Shown here one piece after another: positions 52,586 to 64,000 of a stretch of DNA of 64,000 nucleotides. The stretch is from positions 87,614,964 to 87,678,963 of the forward strand of contig NW_022098076.1 in assembly GCF_002288925.2 (NCBI RefSeq), written 5' to 3'. The notes beneath the pieces were generated by a model. That model made no database searches, was not told the origin of the DNA, and saw only the letters and a program-made list of their open reading frames with translations. A program made the translations under genes and the position numbers. The stretch comes from Delphinapterus leucas (taxonomy: Eukaryota > Chordata > Mammalia > Artiodactyla > Monodontidae). Numbering within the stretch: the stretch's first letter is position 1; every line of letters starts with the position of its first letter.

Positions 52586-53804
52586 AGATTTGGTGGATGA
52601 AATGCAGGTGAAGATAAAAGTGTGTGATTGTGGTGTTAGACGCCTGGTTGTTCAGGACATTTTTAGCCTCTGGGAGAGACGCAGGCTCCAGCCCTTGAGT
52701 TAGTGGGCGTTTGTCTGCCTATAGCCTGGACACCTGTGGAGCCATCTCCCAATTTGTTTGGAGCCCTGAAGATCAGAATTTTAGCACTGAAAGTCCTTTT
52801 CTAGCGTGATGGAGCTTGAAGCATTAATGGTATTTAATGAATTTTAGAAGTCAGGTATCCTAGAGTGTAGCAGAATGGGACCCAGAGTTACAGCTAAGGA
52901 ACATAAGAAATAAGTAGTTGTGCCTTTCTAAGGGGGATTTGTAAAATTTGAAGATTTCCCCTGCTCTGTTGTATGTACTCCTTGAAAATAAAACCTGGTC
53001 TTTGTAAGCCCAGCTCCTTGTCCCATGCCTAATGAGCACATAACAGGTGCTCAAATGAGTGTTTATATTTCAGGCACACCCTATAAGTGTCAGTGGACTG
53101 CTGAACTCTGCTTTCATGAACTAGAGTGCATTTATTTCAGATACACACATCCCTGTATATATATGCATACCTACTCTGTGAATGTTCCATCCACTGTAAA
53201 TTTTTAACTCTACTTCTAGCCAAAGAAGTGTGAGCTATATTTAATTTAGCATTAGTCAAAGACAGATGCAATTAGGAAAGTAAGCCTGCGGCTTCTCTAA
53301 TAAGCTCTGTGATCCCCTTCTTGAATATTTTGGTCTCTTCTCTGACCTGGGATTGATGTCTGAGCAAAGTAGGACAGTATTCACTGATTCTTCCCTGTAC
53401 ATCAAACCCTGGAAACAGTAGATTTGCAGGTGAAACGCCCACCTGACCTGGGATAGCCTGAAACACTCTTAAACCTGGTTGGTGGCCCAGGAGGAGGAGT
53501 CTGATCGCTACTGGCTGCCCCATTGTGCTTGGACTGTTGCTAATTGTGTGGCAGGTGGTGGGCTTGACTGTGGTCGTTTGCAAAACTGAATGATAACTGG
53601 TTTTAGAATTTTGAATGGCTCAAGTTTATTTCCAGAAAAAATGGCATCTGATGAAGGAAGACACTGCCTAATGTTGAGGCACGACCAATACGTAGACAAC
53701 GGTGTGAGCTCCCTAGATTATGGTTATTAAATGAGAGCCAGCACACGTGGATTAGCTCTCAGTGGCCCACTGCTGGAAAACACAGCTGGCAGAGCCTGAT
53801 GCTG

Positions 53805-53818
53805 CCACCAGGTGGCAG
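53805..53818 (+). promoter_or_regulatory. Candidate CTCF site
   Basis: CCACCAGGTGGCAG fits the CTCF core CCASYAGRKGGCRS at every position and is not inside a recognised repeat. Lies in COPS7B intron 6. Occupancy is unknown. Confidence 0.45.
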
Positions 53819-54171
53819 TAAGGATTTGATTAAGTTTGAGAGAAAGAAATTTGAGGAAACCTCCAAGGTCACCTCCACTACCAATTAAAACAGTTTACTA
53901 ATTTAATAATCTTCTAGGAAATCTAGAACAGACAAGTATGAGAAGAGTGGGAGCATGGTCAAAGCCCAGAGCCTTGACAGTTTTTCCATTCACAAATGCA
54001 TGATCTGGCTACTATGTGTAGGATGCTGACCGTCCCCCAGCTGAAGGCACATGGAAGGTGCTCACTAAATATTTGTTGAGTTGAAAATAAAACAGATCTA
54101 CTACAAACACAGCTGTAATTCTGTCCTATTCTGCTTGTATTTATGCTTCCGTTACTCTTGACTTAACTTTT

Positions 54172-54374
54172 TTTTTTTTTTTTGTGGTATGCGGGCCTCT
54201 CACTGTTGTGGCCTCTCCTGTTGCGGAGCACAGGCTCCGGACGCACAGGCTCAGCGGCCATGGCTCACGGGCCCAGCTGCTCTGTGGCATGTGGAATCTT
54301 CCCGGACCGGGGCACAAACCCGCGTCCCCTGCATCGGCAGGCGGACTCTCAACCACTGTGCCACCAGGGAAGCC
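54172..54374 (-). repeat. Short CHR SINE (deleted subtype), minus
   Basis: Poly(T), 'gtggtatgcgggcctctcac' to 'ccaccagggaagcc'. Target-site duplication CTTGACTTAACTTTT at 54157-54171 and 54375-54389. Confidence 0.95.
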
Positions 54375-54632
54375 CTTGACTTAACTTTTATAGTCATTTT
54401 CTCAACTGAGTTGATCTTTTCTTTATTTGTCCTTAAGTTGGATTGCTTGTTCCCAGAGGGGAAAACTTGACGTTTTTCTCCCAAAATCTTATAACAGCAG
54501 CTATCTTCTGTTGAGGATTAGCTTTAAGAGTCTAACCTCTTAGCGAAGGCAGCCCTATCACAAACTGCCTAAGAATATTCTCTCCTTCTAGTTTTTCACA
54601 GAAATAGCGCATAATTAGTTACAATTCCAGCA

Positions 54633-54660
54633 TGTTCTATCTCCTGGAGGAGATAGAACA
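54633..54660. repeat. Inverted repeat, 13-bp arms, 2-nt loop
   Basis: TGTTCTATCTCCT, GG, then the exact reverse complement. Located in COPS7B intron 6. Confidence 0.95.
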
Positions 54661-56398
54661 ATAACATTATGAGCTGTGTCATTACCTCTGAGCAGATACT
54701 CTGGAGGGGAGGTAATGATCACCTCCACAAAGCACCTCCTCATTTACATTTGATTTTGGAGTGTATTTTTCTTTATATTTCAGTGTGCTTATAAGTTTGA
54801 TATTCTCTGGAATGTCAATCTGTAGTTCTTGCTGCATTCACAAAATAGGCTGTGTTCCGGTCAGGTAGGTAATAGAGCATAACTGGACAAAGTAAGCTCT
54901 GTTTTTCTTTATGTAGAAAATGCCCCAGGAGTTAAGTTAGTGACAGATCTTGAGCCTGTTGGCTGTGTGGTGCGCCAAGAGTGTGCTTCTCGGTGCTTCC
55001 GGGAGTGCTTCTCTCCATCTCCCCGTTCTTCTTTTCTATGTAACCCTTTCCCCACTGTGCACTCTACTTCTGTTGTCTCCCTTTGCTCTGCCCCATAGCT
55101 CAAAGAGGTTTTCCTACCCTAAGACTCTCTTCTTTCTCCTTTTGCCTGAATATTTAAAGTCTCTAGTAGAACTAGGCTGTGATTTTGTTAGCAGGCGCAG
55201 TCCCACCTGAAAATTCCTGAGGTCCATGATTTGAGGGGCTTGACAAACTCTAGGTCATCTGGGGTAATGGGATGGGGATGGCCTGCAAGCCAGACTACTC
55301 AAGGAAGAAAATAAGAAGGATCAGGGGCATTTAGGCCAAAGAAGACAAGTCTGCGGGATATTAGTCGTCGTTTAAAGGGCGGCTCTGTGAAAGAGGAGTT
55401 AGACTTCTCAGGATTGTTTCTTGAAGCTGAGATGGGCTTAACTGGTGGACCTACATGAGTGGCCACTCTTGGGTCCCGGAAGGAGCTATCTGCAGGTAGA
55501 CCTGCACAGCTATTACAAAAAGCTAGTTGACTCTTAACTCCCCTTCAACTATGAGAGTCTGTTATTGGCTCAGCAGTCTACTTTGTGAGTTCCCTGTGTT
55601 TAAAATGCTAACAATCAAACTGATTGAGCATGACATAGGGCCCACTGTGAGCCATGTCATCCCCCCCATCCAGGCTGAGGCCTTGTTTAAGATAAAGGGC
55701 CTCATTTCTTAGGCTAAGAGACACTTGCCCAAGAAGCCCTCTTTTTCCCTATGGCGCGTTTACCTGACTGTGGAGGATTCAACTTTGTCAGTACGTAGTC
55801 TTACTGGAAGCTAGATGTGAACTCCTGAAACACAGAGGAGACACAGCACACAGGAGGCCACCATCTGAGAGTGAGAGGGTGCTGCCAGGCAATATAGGTT
55901 GAGGGGAGGCTAGTGGTCAGGACGGGTTTGTGGAAGAGGTAGGGTCAGAGGTGGCTAGCGAAGGAGGAGGCTTGCCCAGGCTGGAATAACAGGGTGCAGG
56001 AAAGGCAACAAGGCAGAAGAAATGACTGCTTCTGGGTGTGAGGCCGGGGACTAGCGTGGCTCTGGTGGAGGGCACATGTTGTGGAAGGGAAGGAAGGTAC
56101 AGGGTCTTGAGTGGCGTGTCAGAAGTGCAGAACAAACCAGGTTTTTCCTTGGGGTAAGTCTCATTTCTTTTTCTGGCTTTCCAGGGTCACTGAGCACCTG
56201 AAATAATAGCTTACTGGGAGATAGTTTCTATAAGAAAAAGCTGCTTGAGGAGGTAAATAGGCATTTGAATGAATGCTTAGAAAACATATCAAACTGGACA
56301 AACCTTGTTATTTTATAAAGCAGTGATAACGGAGAAATCACATTTCTTAATCTCTCCCCCAAGGCCTTCAAAATACACTGAAGTGAAACAACAGTCTC

Positions 56399-56690
56399 TT
56401 TTATTTATTTATTTAAAAATTTTATTTGTTTATTTTTGGCTGCGTTGGGTCTTCGTTGCTGCATGCGGGCTTTCTCTAGTTGAGGTGAGCGGGGGCTACT
56501 CTTCGTTGCGGTGCGCGGGCCTCTCATTGCGGTGGCTTCTTGATGCGGAACATGGGCTCTAGGCACGCGGGCTTCAGTAGTTGTGGCTCGCGGGCTCTAG
56601 AGTGGAGGCTCAGTAGTTGTGGCGCACGGGCTTAGTTGTTCTGCGGCATGTGGGATCTTCCCGGACCAGGGCTCAAACCTGTGTCCCCTG
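56399..56690 (-). repeat. CHR SINE lacking its head, minus
   Basis: T/A-rich tail then 'ggctgcgttgggtcttcgtt' to 'aaacctgtgtcccctg', where it stops abruptly at 'ttaattgaag'. The terminal 40-odd bases ('ggcaggcggattcttaaccactgc...gggaagccc' in other copies) are missing, so the tRNA-related 5' end is lost. Confidence 0.9.
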
Positions 56691-57212
56691 TTAATTGAAG
56701 AAAGGAACGCTGAAAACAGTACTGTGGTCGCATTTTTCTTTTACTACATTTTTTGTCATTTGTCACTTAGTTGGCTGAAGTTTATCCTCTAGTTGCTTAT
56801 TCAAGAAGGGCTCGTGGGAATTCGGGAATTGTATTCCCAAAGTTCTGGTGAAAATATCTGTGGTTTCATATGTGAACAGTAATGAGCTGAGTATAGCATC
56901 TTGTGTCACCCTTTCTTTTCCTATGGCCATTTTTACCAGTGCTTTCTTTCACTTGCTGTGTTGTACCTTTTTGCCAAATGGTCCACTACCACTTGGCTTA
57001 TTCCCCATTTTCAACCAAGAAAGCATTAGTTCCACTTTTTTGCTTGACTCATTTCCATGTATCTTCCATGAGCAGCCCCTGCTTGTTTCTCCTCATCGGA
57101 GTTTCTGAAGATAATCTCAGATTTTCTTGCAGAGGATTCTGGCTTCTTCCCTTGAGTGGCCCCCTTTATAGCGAGAACAAGTTGCAGTGAGTTTCTGGCG
57201 CTTACAAGCTGA

Positions 57213-57398
<186 letters not shown>

Positions 57399-58668
57399 GG
57401 CCGGCTGGGGCAGCTGGCACTCACCAGGCCTGGGTCAGGTGGGGAGGGGACACCAAGGGCCTATTTCCTCCCCTCTCTACCTTCCATGAGTTCCAGACCT
57501 GCCCATCCCCTCACCAGCGCCTCCCCCCACATTGGTACTGTTCCAGAAGAACCATTAACTCCCTTCCCTCTCCCACTCCCTCTTCCCCAGTTGCTCCCTT
57601 CAGACTCAGGGGCTCCACGGATGCCATCCCAACAGGGCCAGACACTGCCCAGCTTCCCTCCAGGAGGTTCTTGTCTCTGTCTAAGGGCTTGTATCCCTCC
57701 CAGTTTTTCTTTTGCTTCGTGTCATTTTGTCAGGCTGGTCATAAGCTGGAAGCAGCTTTAACTGGCCCACAGGGATGACTGCGAAGGAGGCCCCTCTCTG
57801 AGTGACGGGAGGCACTCCTTCTCCAGCCCCATGTGCCACAGTGCCCACCATGGTGCAGGCGCTCTAGCCAGGTATCAGAATGCTTTGTTTTCCCTCTCCT
57901 GCCTTATCCCTTGTTGGCAGCTCAGATCAGGCCATGGAGGGATGTGATGCTGGGCTATGTTTACTAAACCTGCGGGTTTTCAGCCTCTTAACGCCCAGCT
58001 CCAGTCTCTCATTAGTTGGGAGCACCGGGCTGTTAACCTCTGGAATCTGAGCACCCGTAGGGGTCGCTGCGGGTCTGCTGGGTGACGGAAGTTTCTTCCG
58101 GCTTGGTGCTCTCCGCTGGCCTCGCTCCCTGCTGCCTCTGACCACTCGGACTGGTTTTTGGTGTGAAGGCCCCGGCCGCCCACTGGGGCTGTCTGCCAAC
58201 ACTTGTTCTCCCGAGATCTTTAATTCTTCCCGCCTGCATCCGTGGTGGGGATGGTGGTGTTGAGGCCCCTCTGTCTGGTGAAGGATCTGTTGCTGCTTCT
58301 GTCTCTTTCTTCCCACCCTCCCTGGCTGGTGACCCAGAGCCCTCTGATGATGGCATTCTCCTGGCAAGAGAAAAGGACTTGACTAGCCTTTCTGAACTTG
58401 AACAGTTTCAGGTTATATTTTAATTTTTTTTTTTTTTTTTTGTACAGGTTCTGATTCTAATACATTTCAACATGCTTTTTTCCCCCCTCGTGTCAATATT
58501 TGTTATAGACTAATCGCCGGGGAGTTTCACCTGGTTGGAGGGTGGGGTGTGTGTATGTGTGCGTGTGGTGGTGTTTTTTTTTTAAGGGGAGGTGGAGGTC
58601 CTGGACTGATATTAAAGAGAGAAAAAGCACATTTTAGAGAACAAAATAAAAGTAGATTTAATGTATGT
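57399..58668 (+). other. COPS7B: COPS7B 3' UTR (end approximate)
   Basis: GC-rich, repeat-free sequence follows the stop, then a T-rich run (58423-58441) and a GT-rich stretch (58545-58572). The end is set about 18 bases after the AATAAA at 58645. A second AATAAA near 58962 could give a longer form. Overlapping open frames on both strands between 57.9 and 58.4 kb reflect composition and look like no known protein. Confidence 0.65.
58645..58650 (+). terminator. COPS7B: Candidate COPS7B polyadenylation signal AATAAA
   Basis: A canonical AATAAA (aacaAAATAAAagtag) lies 1.25 kb after the stop and is followed by GT-rich sequence (gtatgtgactgtgg), as expected of a cleavage site near 58665-58675. 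Confidence 0.6.
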
Positions 58669-59369
58669 GACTGTGGAATGTGAGGTTGCATAGCTGGTAG
58701 ATCCTGAGGGGCTAGAATTAGGGTGGTTCAGGGAAAATGTGATACTGTTTCAGTGCCATGGTTAAAAAATGGATTTCTCCTTTTTCCAAAATGTCCAACA
58801 GCTGCCTACCATTGATCAAATGTTAACAAAACACTCATGTTTCCCTTTTTATGATTTATGTCCCCATATAACATTATGCCCAGCTGGAGGGTTTAATTCC
58901 CAAAGTATGTTTCATGAAACCCTTTGATAGATGCTCTGTGGAAAAGGGGTTCTGTTGTTAAATAAATTCGGCACATCCTGCATCCCATATCCTCACTGGA
59001 AATTCATTGTTAAGGTCTCAAAGAAGGCCTGGGGGAGGAAGCCTGTTCCCAACACTGATTTCACCACCAAATCCTTTTTTGGTAATATTTAGTGGAACAC
59101 ATTTTGGGGAAATTTTTGGAAACGTATTTCTCAAAAACACCTCCCAGCCTTATAGGTTTTTCCAGCTATTCTTTCCAGACACAAAACAGTCACTCTCACT
59201 CTGGCAAGTGGTCTTCCATCCTTATCTTTCCCACTGGGGAGTGGACTAGGTAGGAAGCGTGACTCACTTGTATGAAATGTGTGACCACTAGTTGTTTGAC
59301 TGCCCCAGGCCCTAGGAAGCTCTAGGTTCACCTTCTCCATGGGTCTGCTGTTCCTTAAAAAAGAGTAAT
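58669..59369. other. Intergenic sequence after COPS7B
   Basis: Unique-looking DNA after the predicted poly(A) site; a second AATAAA at about 58962 could extend the COPS7B 3' UTR into it. Confidence 0.5.
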
Positions 59370-59535
59370 GACAGTAATAAGAACAACATTCATAAAGTGC
59401 TCTGCAGAATGCCTTCATCTACAATAAGTCATTGGATCCCTTCCACCAAACAATCTCCCGAGGTTGGTAAGGGTAAGTATCGTTACAGTCATCCTCACTT
59501 TATATGTGAGAAGTGCCCTGGTGTTCAGTGGTAAA
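59370..59535 (-). repeat. MIR SINE
   Basis: 'aacattcataaagtgctctg', 'ctacaataagtcattggatc' and 'cctcactttatatgtgagaa' match MIR. Confidence 0.65.
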
Positions 59536-60365
59536 ACGAAGCCTCCTGGATCTCCTTACTTACGTGCCCTGCCATCTTCTCTGTGTTGCATTCTGATTTA
59601 GAGTTTGCTCCCCAGACTGACCCTTGGTACCTTTCTAGCTGCTTATTCCTCTGAGGGCTCATCTTTCTCTTAACTGACACCCAACACATCGCAGCCTCTG
59701 CTTCCCAAACCCACCCAGCCCCTTTATATGGAAGCAGAGAGTGTGGCAGTGGGGCTCCAGGAATTGTGGGAACAGCTGGAATGTTCTTTGCTCTGTCGGA
59801 CTCTGGTAGGAGGCCTGGCCTCCGAGCTCTGCAGTTCCCCGCCTAGCATGCTGTGACAGCTGGGCTTGGGTCTGGAATGCGCATGGGTGTTCGACATAAC
59901 AACACAGTGCTCAGAAGAGGTGTCCTCAGCAACAGGGAAGCATCTTAGGTCAGGAGGGGACACTGCAGTGTGAACACTTCGCTTGGTAGCGGTGCTTACC
60001 GCCTGGCTCTGGCTACTTTAAGCGGTCTGCTTCCTGAAGGCCTGTTTGGCCTTCTTTACTTTCTTTCCAGATGAGAGGCTTTATGGTTCTTCTTGGGTAA
60101 CATTAGGGAGGTGGTCAAAGCCCCCAAGTACAGGCTGTTGTGTTCCAAATCCAAGATGACCACCACTGGTAAGAATTTCCATCCCCAAACTTTAGAGTCA
60201 TAGGAAAGGGTAGTCATCAAAGGAGCTAATATGACAAGCAGCTTGTGATATTTTACGTATTTGCTGTTTTCTCTTTCATGTGCTGGGTTGCCTGAAACCA
60301 AACCACATTCCAGTTTTTGTACTTAAAAGTCATTATTCTCATAGCTTGAGACTTCAAAACTTTTT

Positions 60366-60567
60366 TTTTTTTTTTGCGGTATGCGGGCCTCTCACTGCTG
60401 TGGCCTCTCCCGCTGCGGAGCACAGGCTCCGGACGCGCAGGCTCAGCGGCCATGGCTCACGGGCCCAGCCGCTCTGTGGCATGTGGGACCTTCCCGGACC
60501 GGGGCACGAACCCGTGTCCCCTGCATCGGCAGGCGGACTCTCAACCACTGCGCCACCAGGGAAGCCC
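60366..60567 (-). repeat. Short CHR SINE (deleted subtype), minus
   Basis: Poly(T), 'gcggtatgcgggcctctcac' to 'ccaccagggaagccc'. Short flanking repeat ACTTTTT at 60359-60365 and 60568-60574. Confidence 0.92.
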
Positions 60568-60790
60568 ACTTTTTGTTTTTTAACGTAGCAATTGGTTGAT
60601 TTTTACTGGACCTGATGGAATGTCACAGTGCTCCTGTGTTTGAGTTTCAAGTATAGCATACCCTGCTCAGTACTTGATTGTACCTGTCTTCCTGGGGATC
60701 TGTATACAGCCATGAACATCTGACTGCTTTATTAATTCTTTTCTTGTAGTTATGCTTGAGATTTACAGATTGAAACATATGTATATATTT

Positions 60791-61130
60791 TAAAAATTTA
60801 TTTATTTTTGGCTGCGTTGGGTCTTCGTTGCTGCGCATAGGCGTTCTCTAGTTGCGGCGAGCGGGGGCTGCTCTTTGTTGCAGTGTACAGGCTTCTCATC
60901 GCAGTGGCTTCTCTTGTTGCGGAGCACAGGCTCTAGGTGTGCGGGCTTCAGTAGTTGTAGCACGTGGGCTCAGTAGTTGTGGCTCGTGGGCTCTAGAGCG
61001 CAGGCTCAGCAGCTGTGGCTCACGGGCTTAGCTGCTCCATGGCATGTGGGATCTTCCCGGACCAGGGCTCGAACCCGTGTCCCCTGCATTGGCAGGCAGA
61101 TTCTTAACCACTGCACCACCAGGGAAGCCC
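60791..61130 (-). repeat. Long CHR SINE, minus
   Basis: 'tttggctgcgttgggtcttc' to 'caccaccagggaagccc'. Flanks are AT-rich and only partly repeated (tgaaacatat and tgaaatatat). Confidence 0.92.
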
Positions 61131-63081
61131 TGAAATATATTTTTTATTATAAATTTCATTTTACATTTCCTTTACATTACCCTGAGAGCATTAAATGGAT
61201 CTTTTAAACCTGTGTCTGTTAAGCAGGTTATTTATAATGACCTCAGGGCAATAAAAGTGGGTATAATGCGTGTTCATTATAAAAAAGGAATGTTGGGTCT
61301 ATTAGGGATGAGAACTGTTGTCCTTTGGTTAAGGATGAAACCCACAATGCAGTGATGGGGAGAGCCAAGATAGGAGGCAGCCCAGATCTTCTTGGGGTCA
61401 TTTGTGCCTGTCTTTACATTGCTTTTTCCTAGCAAAACCCTACTATGGATTCATCCAGTTAGTTACCTTTACAAACTTTTGAGTCATAGGAAATGGGCTG
61501 GAACCATGGGGGTGAATCATATAACCTATGGAGGATGTATAGAAGTAAAATAAGAAGGTCACAGCGGAACCCTAGCAAATACCTTCAGCTGGGTTCTAAA
61601 GGAAGTGATGCCCCTGAAGAAATTTTAGAACAGGCAGAGAAACACAGGAAGATCTAAAGAGATTGGGGCCTCATACAACACCTCATACAACGGCTGGAGA
61701 AATCACACAACCGCAGGGCGGTGCCACTACACTCGTCTCTAAACTGGCTTCTCAGAGCTGTTGGGCCATCACATCATATGCCCCTTGTCAGCTCATTCGT
61801 TCCCTATAGCTGTTAAGTTTCACTGTTCTTTTGTTTTTTTAAATTAATTTATTTAATTTTTGGCTGTGTTGGGTCTTCGTTGCTGCACGCGGGCTTTCTC
61901 TAGTTGCGGCGAGCGGGGGCTACTCTTAGTTGCGGTGCGCGGGCTTCTCATTGCGGTGGCTTCTCTTGTTGCGGAGCACGGGCTCTAGGCACGTGGGCTC
62001 AGTAGTTGTGGCGCGTGGGCTCAGCAGGTGTGGCTCATGGGCTCTAGAGCACAGGCTCAGTAGTTGTGGCTCGTGGGCTTAGTTGCTTCACGGCATGTGG
62101 GATCTTCCCCGACCCGTGTCCCCTGCATTGGCAGGCGGATTCTTAACCATTGCGCCACCAGGGAAGCCCTTCCTGTTTTTTTAAAACCAATTACTCCATA
62201 CCTCTCACTCTAAGCAGATGACTGTATTCCTACTTCAGAGTGAAAATCACACTAGGTGGGGAAACTGTCAGTTTCTGTCTTCCACCTACAGAATCATCTA
62301 CATCCACCCTTTACACTTTTGTTCTTATCACAGTGGAAAAGGCAACCCTCCTTCCATGGGAGTGTCATTTGTCCACCTGTGTGGTATTGATCTGCCTCAC
62401 CTCTTCTCCCAAGGGTTTTCACTCGTGTCTTTGACCTCTCCTTCTCTAGTGGCTGTATGTGATGGAGAACTTTACACGTTAAGGAGACCCTCCCTGAGCC
62501 TGATGTCCCTTTGCAGCCACCACTGTTTTTCTTCTTATCAAACAAGCTTCTTGAGAGTTGTCTACCCTTTCTGTCTCTACCTCCTCCCTCATCCACACCT
62601 GAATCCTTTGCCACATGACTCCTACTGCCAGCCATCTGCTGATGGTTTTCTTGTCAAGGAGACCATAGATCTCCAACTTGCTAACTTTTTTGGTCTTTGT
62701 TTGGCTTGATCTTTACGTTACGATTGGCAATGTTGAGTCCACTTCTTTATGTGTTCTTCTCTTAGTTTTCATGGCCCCAATAATCTCTCTAGGTTTTCCT
62801 TGTGTTTTTCTGCCTATTCTAAAATTTCTTCAGGGGCGTCTCTTCCTTTAGAGTCCTGTGGAGATGTCTGCTGGAGTTTCATTGTGACTGTCTTATTTTA
62901 CTTCTGTGTAAACATCCCATGGTGTTCCACTTCCATTTATAACACCCAAATCTCTATCTCTGGCTCATTCTGCCAACACGTATGGTCAACAGACAACTGG
63001 GCATTTCTACTTGCTGTCTCCCAGGTCTGCTTACGTAGTCAGCAAATGGTGCCCGCAGTTCACCAAGTGTATTATTTTATA
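61131..63081. other. Intergenic sequence, one SINE, no gene recognised
   Basis: Apart from the SINE at 61845-62169 nothing is recognised. The 163-codon plus-strand frame at 62218-62709 is pyrimidine-rich and Ser/Leu/His-rich, with no domain and no homology I can recall. Confidence 0.5.
61845..62169 (-). repeat. Long CHR SINE, minus
   Basis: 'ttggctgtgttgggtcttcg' to 'ccaccagggaagccc', with a small deletion near 62110 ('cttccccgacccgtgtcccc'). Flanks share a T-rich stretch. Confidence 0.92.
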
Positions 63082-63450
63082 GGGCTTCCATAACAGAACA
63101 CCACAGACCAGGGGGCTTCAACAACAGAAGCTTTTTCCCTCACAGCTCTGGAGGCTGGGAAGTCCAGGATCAAGGTGTTGGCAGGTTTGGTGTCTCCTGA
63201 GGCCTCTTTCCTTGGTTGCAGATACCACCTTCTCACTGTGTCCTCACATGGTCTTTTCTCTGAGCATGTGCATCCCTGGTGTCTCTTCCTCCTCGTATAA
63301 GGACATCAGTCATATTGGATTAGGGCCCCACCTTTATGACTTCATTTAACCTTAATTACTTCTTTAAAGGCCTAGCCCCAGACAGTCGCATTGGGGTTAG
63401 AGCTTCAACATATATGAGTTTGGGGAGAAGATAATTCAGTCCATAAAACA
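63082..63450 (-). repeat. MaLR (MST/MLT1-type) LTR, minus
   Basis: The reverse complement reads 'ttatggactgaattatcttc', 'aagagacaccagggatgcac', 'accatgtgaggacacagtga' and 'ggtctgtggtgttctgttat', the usual MST/MLT1 order. No internal sequence attached. Confidence 0.85.
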
Positions 63451-63644
63451 GTTACCTGAGCCAGAACTTGGGGTTCATCCTTAACTCCTCCCTACCCCGT
63501 GTCTGATTCACCACATCCTGACAATTCTATTTTTATATTTTTTGAACCCATCCTTTTTCCATTTTTCTGAGACTTCACGTCTTTGAACATTCATTCATTC
63601 ATTCAGTATACTCTTTGGATACCCATTATATACTAGGAAGGCAG

Positions 63645-64000
63645 CCAAAGAAAGCTAAAAAACACAAGATTAAGGAAAGTATATGGAAGGAAATGATGAA
63701 GATAAATGCAGAAACAAATTAACCGGCAAGATCAAAAGTTAGTCTAAGGGGTTTTTTAAATAATGAAAAAGATATATACCTGGAAAATCTAATTAATGAA
63801 AGACAATAAATGAATAAAGGGAACAGTTAGGATTTTAAAACTGTAAGATGTTACCCACTATCAATCTATCTGAAATTCAATGATAAAAAGAATTTTCTGG
63901 AAAATTGAGTGGCTGTAATTCACTCAAGAAATAAAATACTGGAACTGGCTAAAAATCAAGAAATGAAATGTAAAAGCTACTGAGGATGTATCTAACAAGG
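63645..64000 (+). repeat. Old L1 ORF2 fragment, runs off the window
   Basis: A-rich sense sequence ('aatgcagaaacaaattaac', 'acctggaaaatctaattaat') resembles diverged L1/HAL1 ORF2. Stops in all frames. Confidence 0.5.

Noticed and set aside
57927..58367. 146-codon minus-strand open frame, with overlapping frames on both strands, in the COPS7B 3' UTR
   Set aside because: Composition is Pro/Arg/Gln/His-rich with no domain, and it runs antisense through a transcribed 3' UTR. Several frames are open at once, which points to G+C composition, not coding.
62218..62709. 163-codon plus-strand frame in the downstream intergenic region
   Set aside because: Pyrimidine-rich composition, no recognisable domain, and the antisense strand is also open. 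No supporting promoter or splice signals.

Overview
The window is mammalian nuclear DNA and almost certainly cetacean, probably a toothed whale. At least 22 tRNA-derived SINEs have the head 'ggcttccctggtgg' and belong to the CHR / Bov-tA-like families. Many are the short, internally deleted form (about 200 bp ending in 'gtaccgcaaaa') that is typical of whales and dolphins. Cetartiodactyl L1 3' ends are present. I saw no Alu, B1/B2 or BovB sequence. The species assignment is inference from repeats; no search was run.

Two protein-coding genes lie head to head. On the minus strand, positions 32319-32368 encode the first 16 and two-thirds codons of PDE6D (the prenyl-binding chaperone PDE6-delta) in a CpG-rich first exon. 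No other PDE6D exon was recognised from 1 to 32318, so that half is read as intron 1. Its donor, GTATCCTC, looks like a minor-spliceosome (U12-type) 5' splice site. On the plus strand, COPS7B (COP9 signalosome subunit 7B) is complete: a non-coding first exon in a second CpG island near 38.2-38.4 kb, then coding exons at 40134-40295, 44652-44727, 46986-47074, 49895-50097, 51980-52085 and 57240-57398. These join in frame to 264 codons plus stop. A 3' UTR of about 1.27 kb follows, with an AATAAA at 58645. PDE6D beside COPS7B matches the human 2q37 order as I remember it.

Layout: 1-32.3 kb is PDE6D intron 1, filled with L1, L2, MIR, SINE and DNA-transposon fragments, a GA-rich tract (2.83-3.1 kb), and a nested L1/SINE cluster with a 100-N assembly gap (8.34-11.58 kb). 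32.3-38.2 kb is the space between the two promoters, holding three ZNF143-like modules, an LTR and an old L1. 38.2-58.7 kb is COPS7B, with an RPL28 processed pseudogene in intron 2 and an L1 in intron 4. 58.7-64 kb is intergenic repeat-rich DNA downstream of COPS7B with no recognised gene.

Nothing here looks like a new multi-gene system. The most useful leads are the U12-like donor of PDE6D, the repeated ZNF143-type promoter modules, three short (near-)perfect palindromes that look like fold-back mutations, a SINE that carried a small 3' transduction, and a suspect assembly around the gap.
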